This document shows positions 15,329 to 23,913 of a DNA stretch of 64,000 bases, piece after piece. The position numbers and the translations under genes were made by a program. The notes under the pieces were generated by a model. It saw only the letters and a program-made list of their open reading frames with translations. It did no database searches and was not told the DNA's origin. The DNA lies in contig JAISUT010000023.1 in the NCBI GenBank assembly GCA_031271905.1, forward strand, positions 1-64,000, in the 5' to 3' direction. The first letter of the stretch is position 1. Each line of letters opens with the position of its first letter. Source of the stretch: Acidobacteriota bacterium. GTDB lineage: Bacteria; Acidobacteriota; UBA6911.

Positions 15329-16135
15329 GTGGTCGGACTCTCGGAGTGGAAAGTGCACATCATAGGCGCGGCGCTCAGCGATCGGGGAAAGGTCAGGTCT
15401 TCGAACGAAGACTCCTTTGTCGCCGATGTCGGAGGTGCCGTGTTCCTGGTCGCCGACGGCATGGGCGGCCACGCCGCCGGGGAGGTCGCCAGCCACCTGA
15501 CGGCGAAGGCGGCGGCGGAGGCCTTGGCGGGGTGCGCCCCCGGACTGGCGCCGGCGGGGCGGTTGCAAGCGGCGGTGCGTCAGGCGAACGAACAGGTCTA
15601 CGGCGAGCAGGAGCGGGCACCGGAGTGTCGCGGCATGGGGAGCACGCTGACCCTGTTGACGTTCGACGGCGACGGCTACCACCTCGCGCAAGTCGGCGAC
15701 TCGCGAGCCTACCTGTTCCGAGACGGCGAACTGCGCCAGCTCTCCCGCGACCATTCCGTGGTCTGGCCGTTGTACGAGGCCGGCGACATCTCCAAGGACG
15801 AACTCGCGAAACACCCCAGGAAGCACCTGGTCACGCGCTGCATCGGCACGCACCCCGATGTCGATGCCGACCTGTATGACGGGCCCGTGCGGGAAGGGGA
15901 CATGTTCCTGCTCTGCTCCGACGGGCTGACGGACGTTCTGACCGACGGCGAAATCCAATGCGTCCTGAGGCGGTGCGGACACAACCCGAAGAAGGCATGC
16001 AAGGATCTAGTCCGGGCCGCCAACGATGGCGGCGGCCCCGACAACGTCACCGTCGTGGTCGTCGCGGCGGATGCGGGCAAACCCCGGGCGCGCTCTTCCC
16101 TCCACGCGAAGATCGCGTCCGCGTTCCGGCTGTAG
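15329..16135 (+). CDS. PP2C-family protein serine/threonine phosphatase
   Basis: A 268-residue PPM/PP2C phosphatase. Metal- and phosphate-binding motifs are all present: RSSNEDSF, VADGMGGHAAGE, GSTLTLL, QVGDSRAYLFR, LSRDHS, CSDGLTDVLTD and DNVTVVVV. Such soluble enzymes reverse Hanks-type Ser/Thr kinase phosphorylation; no kinase gene is adjacent. The GTG at 15329 is used here; a GTG at 15353 has GGAG at better spacing and would remove eight residues without touching the domain. Monocistronic, convergent with the next gene. Confidence 0.9.
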   Translation: MVGLSEWKVHIIGAALSDRGKVRSSNEDSFVADVGGAVFLVADGMGGHAAGEVASHLTAKAAAEALAGCAPGLAPAGRLQAAVRQANEQVYGEQERAPECRGMGSTLTLLTFDGDGYHLAQVGDSRAYLFRDGELRQLSRDHSVVWPLYEAGDISKDELAKHPRKHLVTRCIGTHPDVDADLYDGPVREGDMFLLCSDGLTDVLTDGEIQCVLRRCGHNPKKACKDLVRAANDGGGPDNVTVVVVAADAGKPRARSSLHAKIASAFRL

Positions 16136-16145
16136 GACGCCTTGT

Positions 16146-16206
16146 GGGAACCTCAAAACCCCGGATACTGCATTGCGCCTTGTCTGCGAACTTTTCAGAT
16201 GTTCCC
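16146..16206 (-). repeat. internally deleted MITE (61 bp) with 4-bp target duplication
   Basis: Starts GGGAACCTC and ends GTTCCC, reading the family element in reverse (CCCCGGATACTGCATTGCGCC), but lacks the central part: the deletion runs between two copies of CGCCTTG in the full element. It is flanked by TTGT on both sides (16142-16145 and 16207-16210), evidence that it moved or inserted as a transposable unit. Confidence 0.8.
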
Positions 16207-16226
16207 TTGTGAGGGCGCGACCGGCG

Positions 16227-16643
16227 CTATTCCCCGATGATCTTCACCAGCACGCGTTTCTGGCGCATCCCGTCGAACTCTCCGTAGAATATCTGCTCCC
16301 ACGGGCCGAAGTCGAGCCGCCCCTCCGTGACCGCGACCACGACCTCGCGCCCCATCACCGTGCGCTTCAGGTGGGCGTCGCCGTTGTCCTCGTAGCCGTT
16401 GTGCTCATACTGGTCGTAGGGCTTCTCCGGCGCCAGCTTCTCCAGCCAGCGTTCGAAGTCGCGGTGTAGGCCGCCCTCGTTGTCGTTGATGAACACGCTG
16501 GCGGTGATGTGCATGGCGTTGACCAGGCACAGCCCTTCGCGGACGCCGCTCTCGGCGAGCGCCGTCTCGACCAGCGACGTGATGTTGACGAACTCCCGCC
16601 GCGTCCGGGTGCGGAAGCCGAGTTCCTTGCGATACGATTTCAT
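16227..16643 (-). CDS. YjbQ-family protein (UPF0047)
   Basis: A 138-residue protein of the YjbQ/UPF0047 family, a small beta-rich fold for which a weak thiamine-phosphate-synthase activity has been reported in some members; the true role is unclear. Family motifs [21 protein letters not shown] and [13 protein letters not shown] are present. I start at the ATG (complement 16641-16643) because GGAGG sits 6 nt upstream; the ATG at 16649 would abut that site and a GTG further up is unlikely. Confidence 0.88.
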   Translation of the reverse strand: MKSYRKELGFRTRTRREFVNITSLVETALAESGVREGLCLVNAMHITASVFINDNEGGLHRDFERWLEKLAPEKPYDQYEHNGYEDNGDAHLKRTVMGREVVVAVTEGRLDFGPWEQIFYGEFDGMRQKRVLVKIIGE

Positions 16644-16812
16644 TGCCATCCTCCGTTTGTCAGTCTCCACCCCAAGGCGGACTGTCCAACCGGTTCCGCC
16701 CGGAACGTCCTATGATAATGCCCCGCCGCCCTTTTTTATGAAAGGAATTTGGGGATATTTGAATAATCCCGGGAACCGTGTGGTTGGCCTGTGCAAGGGC
16801 GGGTTTTTAGGA

Positions 16813-16842
16813 TTATCGCAAACCCTATAGGCATGATATATT
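16813..16842 (+). promoter_or_regulatory. possible promoter of the osmolyte transporter
   Basis: TTATCG, 18-bp spacer, TATATT preceded by TGA (extended -10). Leader of about 35 nt to the first ATG at 16883. Confidence 0.35.
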
Positions 16843-16882
16843 TTATCGGTCGCGCAATGGACGCCGAGGATTTGTCACACGG

Positions 16883-17632
16883 ATGAGCCGCATGGGAAAA
16901 GGTGATTTCGCCGTCGAGTTGGAAGATGTGGGGTTCGTGCTGGGCAACGGCAAGCGGTTGCTGGACGGCGTCAGCCTCCGCCTGCCCGCCGGGGAGACGC
17001 TCGTGCTGATCGGGCGCAGCGGTTCGGGCAAGACGACCCTGCTGAAATCCATCAACGCCCTGTTGCGACCGACGTCTGGGGCGATTCGCGTGCTGGGGAG
17101 GGACTTGGCGGACTGGGATCCCATCCGGTTGCGGCGGCAGGTCGGCTATGTGATACAGGAGACCGGGCTGTTCCCCCATTTCACCGTCGAGGCGAACGTG
17201 GGGCTGGTCCCGCGCCTGCTCGGTTGGGACGAGGGACGTATCCGCGCCCGGGTGCAGGAGTTGTTGCGACTGGTCGGCCTGGATCCGGATCTGTTCGGGG
17301 CGCGCCGTCCCGGTCAGCTTTCCGGAGGACAGCGGCAGCGCGTGGGGGTGGCTCGGGCTTTGGCCGCCGACCCTCCGTTGCTTCTGATGGACGAGCCGTT
17401 CGGCGCCCTGGATCCGGTCACCCGGGCGGAGCTCCAAGAGGAGTTCCGCCTGTTGCGAGACCGCTTGCGCAAGAGCATCGTCTTCGTCACGCACGACATC
17501 CGAGAGGCGTTGGCGTTGGGCGACCGCATCGGGCTGATGTCCGGGGGGAGGTTGCTCCGGGTGTCGGCGGCGGGCGACTTCTTCCAGACGGACGAGCCCG
17601 AGGTGGCGGCGTACAGGAAGGTCTTCGCCTGA
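16883..17632 (+). CDS. osmoprotectant (glycine betaine/choline-type) ABC transporter ATPase
   Basis: A 249-residue ABC ATPase: Walker A GRSGSGKTT, Q-loop VIQETGLF, signature LSGGQRQRVG, Walker B LLLMDEPFGALDP and switch His in VTHD. Closest in type to OpuCA/OsmV proteins, but it lacks the C-terminal CBS pair. It is 7 bp upstream of a permease-binding-protein fusion, so the two form a complete importer. Alternative ATG at 16892. Confidence 0.88.
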   Translation: MSRMGKGDFAVELEDVGFVLGNGKRLLDGVSLRLPAGETLVLIGRSGSGKTTLLKSINALLRPTSGAIRVLGRDLADWDPIRLRRQVGYVIQETGLFPHFTVEANVGLVPRLLGWDEGRIRARVQELLRLVGLDPDLFGARRPGQLSGGQRQRVGVARALAADPPLLLMDEPFGALDPVTRAELQEEFRLLRDRLRKSIVFVTHDIREALALGDRIGLMSGGRLLRVSAAGDFFQTDEPEVAAYRKVFA

Positions 17633-17639
17633 GGCCGCC

Positions 17640-19166
17640 ATGGAATACATCCTCTCCCATCCGTTCGAAATCCTCAAGATGACCGGGGAGCACTTGCTCC
17701 TGGTGGGGGTCTCCACGGCGATCGCGACCCTCGTGGGGATCCCGCTCGGCGTCTTCCTCACGCGCAGGCCCGCCTGGAGCCGATGGGTTCTGGGCGCGGC
17801 GAACGTCATCCAGACCATCCCCAGCCTCGCCCTGTTCGGCTTCCTGATCCCCCTCCCGCTCCTGGGCGGCATCGGTGCGCGGACGGCGGTCGTCGCCCTG
17901 ATCCTGTATGCGCTGCTGCCGATCATCCGCAACACCCATGCAGGAATCGCCTCGGTCGATCCCGCCATCCGGGAGGCGGGTGTCGGCATGGGGATGACGG
18001 ACTGGCAGTTGCTGACCCGGGTGGATCTCCCGCTCGCCCTCGGGATCATCATGACCGGCCTGCGTTTGGCAACGGTGATCTCCGTGGGGGTGGCCACTAT
18101 CGCCGCAGCCATCGGCGCGGGGGGCTTGGGGATGTACATCTTTCGCGGCGTCTCCATGGTGGACGACCAGCTCATCTTGGCCGGCGCGCTCCCGGCGGCG
18201 TTGCTGGCGCTGGCGGCGGACTTTCTCCTCGGGCTGTTGGGACGCGCCGTCACCCGAAAACCGCTCCTCTGCATGAAACTCCTCGCCGCCGGGGCGCTGG
18301 CGGCGCTCGCCGCAGGCGGCGCGTTCCTGCTCGCATCCGGCGGCGAGGCGCGGGAGGCGCGCCCCATAGTCATCGGGTCCAAGAACTTCACCGAGCAGTC
18401 CATCCTCGGGGAGTTGCTGGCGCAACGGCTGGAGCGCGCGGGTTTCAAAGTGGACCGCCGCCTCTACCTCGGAGGGACCCTGATATGCCACAACGCGCTG
18501 GTCGCCGGACAGATCGACGCCTACGTGGAATACACGGGAACCGCCTACACCGCCATCTTGAAGCGGACGCCGGTGAGTGACGCCCGGAGAGTCTACGACG
18601 ACTTGCAGAAATCCTACCTTGAAGGCTTCGGCGTGCGCCTCACCAGGCCGCTCGGTTTCAACAACACTTTCGCCATCATGGTGCGGGGGGGGGACGCCCG
18701 CCGCCTGGGCGTGAAGACGATCAGCGACGCCGTGGCGCACGCCCGCCGTTGGCGCGCCGCCTTCGGCGTCGAGTTCCTTGAGCGGGAGGACGGGTACCGG
18801 GGGCTTGCCGCCGCCTACGGGCTGGATTTCGCCGAACCCCCGAAGGTCATGGATCTCGGGCTCACATACCGGGCGTTGGCCGACGGCAAGGTGGACCTTA
18901 TCGCGGGCGATGCGACCAATGGCTTGGTGTCGGCGCTGGATCTGTTCATCTTGGAGGACGACCTAGGCTATTTCCCGCCCTACGAGGCCGTGCCGTTTGT
19001 CCGGGCGGACGCCTTGGCGGGACATGCGGGGCTCCAAGAGGCCATCGACTCCTTGGGCGGGGTGGTCTCCGACGAGACCATGCAACGACTCAACTATGCG
19101 GTGGACGGCGAGCGCCGCGATCTGCGCGAAGTGGTCGGCGAGTTCCTCGACGGGCTCGGGCGGTGA
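17640..19166 (+). CDS. osmoprotectant ABC transporter permease-substrate-binding fusion
   Basis: A 508-residue fusion. Residues 1-215 are a membrane permease with about six spans and the typical EAGVGMGMTDWQLL coupling loop. After a further span (near 225-245) comes a periplasmic OpuAC-type binding domain starting IVIGSKNFTEQSILGELLA, with YVEYTGTAY and GDATNGLVSALDL. Such fusions import glycine betaine, choline or related solutes. The fused binding domain is anchored on the outer face of the inner membrane. The gene directly follows its ATPase. Confidence 0.9.
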   Translation: MEYILSHPFEILKMTGEHLLLVGVSTAIATLVGIPLGVFLTRRPAWSRWVLGAANVIQTIPSLALFGFLIPLPLLGGIGARTAVVALILYALLPIIRNTHAGIASVDPAIREAGVGMGMTDWQLLTRVDLPLALGIIMTGLRLATVISVGVATIAAAIGAGGLGMYIFRGVSMVDDQLILAGALPAALLALAADFLLGLLGRAVTRKPLLCMKLLAAGALAALAAGGAFLLASGGEAREARPIVIGSKNFTEQSILGELLAQRLERAGFKVDRRLYLGGTLICHNALVAGQIDAYVEYTGTAYTAILKRTPVSDARRVYDDLQKSYLEGFGVRLTRPLGFNNTFAIMVRGGDARRLGVKTISDAVAHARRWRAAFGVEFLEREDGYRGLAAAYGLDFAEPPKVMDLGLTYRALADGKVDLIAGDATNGLVSALDLFILEDDLGYFPPYEAVPFVRADALAGHAGLQEAIDSLGGVVSDETMQRLNYAVDGERRDLREVVGEFLDGLGR

Positions 19167-19288
19167 ACCTACGGAGTGTGCCGGAATCCACCCCCGACCT
19201 CGCCATGACCCCGAGTCCCGCCGACATGGCTGGCGGCGTAGACCCGGGGCCGTACTTCAGGGAACCTTCATGGCGAGCCCCCCCGCCG

Positions 19289-22021
19289 TCAGAAAGACCA
19301 GCGGGCGAACAGCCTGACTTGCAACGGCTCCGGCAGCTCATTGGTCTTCAGGAAATTCGCCGAGTTGAACACCGTGCTCTGGATGTTGGACGAGTCTTGC
19401 TCTTGAAACAGGTTCTTGAACTCGGCCGCCACCTCGAGACGCCTGGAGTCCTTGCGAAACAGGAATTTCGAAATCCGCATGAAACCCGTGTACTCGGCCG
19501 CCGAACGGTACTTTGAACCGGCCGGTTCGAGTCTGATCGACCGATTGCCTTGGGGCAGCCGGACTTGCGCCGTCGAAGAAACCGCCGCCCCGGACACCAG
19601 CGCCATGTTCGCCGAGACTTGCACTCCGATGCGAGGAACCTCGTAGGAGCCGATCATCGTGAACATGTGCGGACGGTCGCGGGTGCCCAGCCCCCCGTCG
19701 GCGTTGATATAGTCGTTCGGATCCTGCCCCGTGACCTCTACGCCCTTCGCCCGCTGGCGCGTATAGCCGGCGGTGAGCTGCCAGCGATCCGAAAACCGCT
19801 TGGTGACGTTCAGGATGAACGCCCGGTAATTGGAATAGAGGCCGTCGCCGTTGGTGCGCAGGAACACCCGGTCCGCCGAATTGCTCAACAGCGGATACAC
19901 CGTGACGACCCGGCCGTCCGCCAGCGTCACGTCCTGCTCGCCATAGACGCCGTTGAGGACATCGTAGCCGAGCAGGTTCCCGCTCCGTTTGTAGACGAGG
20001 TTGACGCCGACGCTGAAACCACGCGCGACCTCGCGCTCGAAGTCGATGGCGAACTGGTCGGTGAAGGGCGGCTTCATGTCCCGGTCGATCTGGGTCTGGG
20101 AACGCGGGTCGGACACCGATGCGAGAATCGTGTAGCCGCCCGTCGCCGGGTCGTAACGCATCGTCCGCGTCACCGCCCTGCCGGGGGAGAGGCTGGCGAA
20201 CTCGCTGAGGAAGAGCGGGAGGTAGTAGCGTCCGGCGACCAGCCGCAACGTCGTCTTGTTGTCCTTGGTCAGCCGGACGGCCACGCCACCGCGCGGCGAG
20301 AAGGTGTTCCAGGTGACTAGGTCGCCAAGCCCCTTGGTGGTGCCGATCTCGTTGAACTTGTTGTCGAACTGCGGGACGTCTTGGCTGCTGCCGACCATCC
20401 GGTCGAACCGCGCCCCGTATTTGAACGTGAACGGGCCGACCGTCATCTCGTTCTCCGCCCAGAACCCCTGCGCCCTGCTCACGGCGCCGTACACGTCCGG
20501 ATCGACGAACTGGGCCTGCTCCGGCTGGCCGTCGAGGTCTTGGTAGACGACGCCACCGGGCTGGATATCGACCCGGACGTTCTTGTTGCGCGATATCTGC
20601 ACGCCGAAGGACAGGTTGTTGCTCACGGACCCGAACGTTTTGTAGGTGTTAACCTTCACGCTCCCCTCGTCTCGACGCGGACGGGTTTGCCGCGCCACGT
20701 AGTTGCCGCTCCATACGCCGGTGTTCAGGTCGCGGTGGATGGGGGTGTCCAAGTCCTCGTAGAAACCGATCTGGTCGTTCCCCGCCAGCGAGATGTTGTA
20801 GCGACCGGTGAGCACGGTCTTCGGCGTCGGCGTCCAGACGATCTGCGATCCATAGTTGCCGTCCATCTTGGCGTTGCCGTAAGAACGCCACAACGTCTCG
20901 ATGGGGCGCGTGGGATTGGTCATGGGCGGGTTCACCGTGCTCCAGATCTCGGCGTAGTAGGTTTGCTGGAACTGCAATTGGTCGTTGATCTGCCAACTCG
21001 CCTTCCAGTTGGTGTCCAGAATCCAGTCGAGGAACCGCTGGTCGTCAGGCGGATCCGGTTGGCCGGGCGACCGCCCGAAACGGCCCCGGTAGATCATGCC
21101 GCCGAAGAACCATGCCTTGTCATGCACGATAGGGCCGCCGATGTGCCCCGAGAAGTCGCGGTATTTGTACCACTTGAAACCGGTGTCCTTGCCGTCGGCG
21201 CAATTGTCGCAAGGGCGTTTGGTCGGTTTGGTGGTCAAAAAGTCGGGCGACCAGTAGCCGGAGAGGTCGCCATGGAACTGGTTCGTGCCGGATTTGCTGA
21301 TGAGTTGCACCACCCCTCCCCCGGCGGCCTGGTATTCGGTCGAGGCGCCCAGCAGCGTGGCGCTGATTTCTTCCGCGCTGTCGAACTCGCCCGTCAGGAA
21401 AAAACCGCCCGAGGAAGCGTTGTTGATCGACACGCCATCGGACAGCAGCGTGGTCTCGTTGGTGTTCGAGCCCATGACTGTGGTTTGCCACACCCTGCCG
21501 TAGTCGCTGGCGGTCACGCCGGGAAGCAGCGTCAGGTAGGATTGCACGCCGTAGCGTTCGGTGGCGGTCACCTCCAGTCGCTCGACGCTGATCGAATTTT
21601 GTATCGATGTGAGATGTACGTCGATCACCGGCGCCTCGCCGGTGACGGTGATCGTCTCGGTGACCGCGCCGACTTGCAGCGTCACGTTGCGCTCGGTCGT
21701 GCCCGCCGTCAACACGCGCAGATCGGTCTCCTCGTAGACGCGGAAGCCGTCGGACTCCACGCGGAGCGCATATGTCCCGGGATGAAGCCCCGTGAAGCGG
21801 TATTCTCCCCGGGAGTTGGACGCCGTGAACCTCGACCCTCCGGGGAGGAGCGGCGAAGACAGCACCACTTTCGCCCCTTCCACGGCCGCATCCGCCGGAT
21901 CTTGCACCGCACCGACGATGCTGCCGGTCGTGACCTGCGCCTGCGCCGGCCGCAGCGACAAGGGAAGCCATGCCAATATGACGCATAACGACAATTTCAG
22001 CCCATGCAACGATGTTTTCAC
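19289..22021 (-). CDS. carboxypeptidase-regulatory / TonB-dependent outer-membrane receptor
   Basis: A 910-residue outer-membrane protein. A signal peptide (to PAQA) is followed by a carboxypeptidase-regulatory-like beta-sandwich (GSIVGAVQDPADAAVEGAKV, LHPGTYALRVESDGF), a plug-like region (ITVTGEAPVIDV, LSDGVSINNASSGG, GGGVVQLISKSGTNQFHG) and a long barrel ending in aromatic FARWSF. The layout is the Oar-like type common in Acidobacteriota. The ligand is unknown. I start at the GTG (complement 22019-22021): GGAGG lies 9 nt upstream and the signal peptide begins there, whereas the reading from 22126 adds 35 atypical residues. It follows the DUF427 gene at about 125 bp, probably in one operon. 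Confidence 0.87.
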   Translation of the reverse strand: MKTSLHGLKLSLCVILAWLPLSLRPAQAQVTTGSIVGAVQDPADAAVEGAKVVLSSPLLPGGSRFTASNSRGEYRFTGLHPGTYALRVESDGFRVYEETDLRVLTAGTTERNVTLQVGAVTETITVTGEAPVIDVHLTSIQNSISVERLEVTATERYGVQSYLTLLPGVTASDYGRVWQTTVMGSNTNETTLLSDGVSINNASSGGFFLTGEFDSAEEISATLLGASTEYQAAGGGVVQLISKSGTNQFHGDLSGYWSPDFLTTKPTKRPCDNCADGKDTGFKWYKYRDFSGHIGGPIVHDKAWFFGGMIYRGRFGRSPGQPDPPDDQRFLDWILDTNWKASWQINDQLQFQQTYYAEIWSTVNPPMTNPTRPIETLWRSYGNAKMDGNYGSQIVWTPTPKTVLTGRYNISLAGNDQIGFYEDLDTPIHRDLNTGVWSGNYVARQTRPRRDEGSVKVNTYKTFGSVSNNLSFGVQISRNKNVRVDIQPGGVVYQDLDGQPEQAQFVDPDVYGAVSRAQGFWAENEMTVGPFTFKYGARFDRMVGSSQDVPQFDNKFNEIGTTKGLGDLVTWNTFSPRGGVAVRLTKDNKTTLRLVAGRYYLPLFLSEFASLSPGRAVTRTMRYDPATGGYTILASVSDPRSQTQIDRDMKPPFTDQFAIDFEREVARGFSVGVNLVYKRSGNLLGYDVLNGVYGEQDVTLADGRVVTVYPLLSNSADRVFLRTNGDGLYSNYRAFILNVTKRFSDRWQLTAGYTRQRAKGVEVTGQDPNDYINADGGLGTRDRPHMFTMIGSYEVPRIGVQVSANMALVSGAAVSSTAQVRLPQGNRSIRLEPAGSKYRSAAEYTGFMRISKFLFRKDSRRLEVAAEFKNLFQEQDSSNIQSTVFNSANFLKTNELPEPLQVRLFARWSF

Positions 22022-22146
22022 AAAGACCTTCCTCCACGCGCCGGCGGGCTCGGTCTGCGGACCGCGCTTGGCGAGGCCGCAGACCGACGTGACGGTCGCA
22101 TGGCGTTTGAATTCACTGCATTCCACCTTGGCGCCGATGTCCTCTT

Positions 22147-23142
22147 CTAGCTTTTGCGGAGCTGTCGTGCACGTTTCTCGTCGCCGAACAACCCTTCCTT
22201 GGGGAGCTTTTCGCCATCGACGACGATGTCGTCCACGCGCTCGTTGTAAAAAGCCAAGTTGTTGGCGATTCTGGCGACCTCGGGCAGCGGGAACCGGTAG
22301 TACCAGATGATGTCCTTGAAAAGCTGTTGCCCGACTTGCACGGAATAATAGCCCGCAACCCCCTTATAGGGGCATTGGCTCTTGTGGTCGCTTTCCACCA
22401 GCAAGTCGCGGCGCACGTCTTCCTTGGGGATGTAGTATCGCGGGACGATCCCCGTCTCGAACAGGATCACGGGGCGTCGCGTCTCGGCAACGGTCTCCCC
22501 GCCCAAGATCACGCGCACGTGCCGGGTGCTGTTCAACACGTCTATGCGCTTGTAAGGGTCGCGCGCATGCCTGAATATCTCCTCCCCTTCCTCATACCAC
22601 CCGTCCACCTTTTCCCATACGAAGGAGACGTACTCCCTCAAGTCGGGAGGGTTTTTCAAGTCAGGGTCGCTGGACGAGGGTTTGGGGAAGTGCCAAGCGG
22701 CGTCCTCCGACACCTTGTCCCCCACCTGCAGGGTGTAGTAGGAAGCCTCCCCCTTGGTCGGATCGACGGTGCGGTGGTTCGAAGGTTTCAAATACTCCGT
22801 GCGCACGTCTTTTTTGGGGAAGTAATAGACCGGGATGCCGCCGTAGTCGTATACCAGCAACACCTGCCTGCTGTCGGCGACCACCTTGCCGCCGAACACC
22901 ACGCGGATCCATTTGGGGCTGGTGTAGATCGTGACCGGGGTGGGGCTGTACGTGGACGGGTAGCCGTATTTCCCCGGCGCCGAGGTCTCACGGGTCGGGG
23001 CTTGCGCACCCGGCGCGTTTTGCGCCAAAAAACCCAGCGTGGGAATCGCGACGCCCGCCGCCGCCAACAAGCCCCGCCTCGTGATCAAGCCCGCCGCCGT
23101 CTGCAAGGGCGCTTCCGCCCCCGCTTCTTTATGGTCTTGCAT
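22147..23142 (-). CDS. exported tandem DUF427 protein
   Basis: A 331-residue protein with two DUF427 domains, each showing the family rhythm of two beta-rich halves (IRVVFGGKVVADSRQVLLVYDYGGIPVYYFP split here: IRVVFGGKVVADS, VYYFPKKDV; second copy VRVILGGETVAETR, RYYIPKEDV, then NLAFYNERVDDIVVDGE). The N-terminus has a twin-arginine-like signal ITRRGLLAAAG (Arg22, Arg23), so it is probably exported by Tat, which is unusual for DUF427 proteins. The ATG (complement 23140-23142) has GGAGGTG at proper spacing. The longer reading starts inside a MITE and is rejected. Function unknown; linked to the TonB receptor gene. Confidence 0.8.
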   Translation of the reverse strand: MQDHKEAGAEAPLQTAAGLITRRGLLAAAGVAIPTLGFLAQNAPGAQAPTRETSAPGKYGYPSTYSPTPVTIYTSPKWIRVVFGGKVVADSRQVLLVYDYGGIPVYYFPKKDVRTEYLKPSNHRTVDPTKGEASYYTLQVGDKVSEDAAWHFPKPSSSDPDLKNPPDLREYVSFVWEKVDGWYEEGEEIFRHARDPYKRIDVLNSTRHVRVILGGETVAETRRPVILFETGIVPRYYIPKEDVRRDLLVESDHKSQCPYKGVAGYYSVQVGQQLFKDIIWYYRFPLPEVARIANNLAFYNERVDDIVVDGEKLPKEGLFGDEKRARQLRKS

Positions 23143-23168
23143 GTAGACACCTCCGAAAAATGAGAGAA

Positions 23169-23290
23169 GGGAACCTGCGAAAAACCCCGGACGCTGCGTT
23201 GCGCCTTGGTCGAAAATGCTCATTTACCTTAGTAAACTCCGCTTTTCGATCTGCGGCGACGCCTTGTCTGCGTGCTTTTTAGAGGTTCCC
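23169..23290 (-). repeat. MITE copy B with 4-bp target duplication
   Basis: Full copy in reverse orientation: GGGAACC at 23169, CCCCGGACGCTGCG, central hairpin arms (TTTACC/AGTAAA), GCTTTTTAGAGGTTCCC ending 23290. Flanked by AGAA on both sides (23165-23168, 23291-23294). The left end has TGCGA in place of TCTAA. Confidence 0.88.
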
Positions 23291-23294
23291 AGAA

Positions 23295-23913
23295 TGAGTT
23301 TCACCTTGGGATTCCCGAACCATCGAACCGGATCTTTCACGACACCGGTGATTCCGTTCGCTGGCGGAACGCCCGCCGAAATCCCGCTCGCCTCCCGCCC
23401 GTGACGCAGGCGCGTCCGCCCCAACATCCTTGGTCGGATGCCGCGACCGCCCGTTTCGGGAAAACAATCATCGACAACAGGGGCAGATGTAATTTGCTAT
23501 GCAGTGCGAATATGGTTTGCAGACGGGGAACAGGCGATGAAGGTGGGATGTGCCAACGAAGAAAACGCCCCTCATGGTTTTATCTCCTGCGTCAGGCTAA
23601 AACCGAGGGCTTCCGATGGTTTCGGTCAGCCGTCAGAAGTTTGTTCTCGAAATCGGCGGAGCGTCCAGTTTTCTGATGGCGAACCGCCCTTATTTCCGAT
23701 GCGCCCCCAATAGTGACTTAAACCAATGGGAATTGTCAACATTTTTTTATGGGCAGATGATGCGCAGATGATGCGGGAGAAATGCAGGAGAAATGGGGCA
23801 GATTTTTTATGGGCAGAGTTCGGGGCCTGAGTTCGGGTAGGCGTGTCTGTCGGCAGGTAGGTCAGGCAGGGCTTTTGCGCCGCCGCAGGCAGGGGAAAAT
23901 TCAAGGAAGGGCG
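23295..23913. other. about 620 bp without a recognisable gene
   Basis: Lower GC than average in its second half. Short open frames are present but none has a ribosome site, codon pattern or family motif that I trust. A small direct-repeat cluster lies at 23743-23827. Confidence 0.5.
23743..23827 (+). repeat. short direct repeats
   Basis: TTTTTTATGGGCAGA occurs at 23743-23757 and again at 23813-23827. Between them GCAGATGATGCG and GGAGAAATG-type units repeat in tandem. It looks like local duplication, upstream of nothing obvious. Confidence 0.5.

Noticed and set aside
16772-16815. Possible further MITE copy (GGGAACC ... GGGTTTTTAGG) upstream of the osmolyte transporter
   Set aside because: Only short end-like pieces match and the interior does not; may be chance.
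23143-23223. N-terminal extension of the DUF427 gene beginning MSIFDQGATQRPG
   Set aside because: These codons are MITE sequence; the real ATG at 23142 has a good GGAGG site and begins the export signal.
23221-23290. Small peptides beginning ML-I-Y-L-x-K-L-R-F inside reverse MITE copies
   Set aside because: They recur only because the element recurs; no ribosome site, and the frame is not conserved outside it.
23438-23713. 91-codon plus-strand frame in the gene-poor stretch
   Set aside because: No ribosome site, no recognisable domain, irregular composition; not enough to call a gene.
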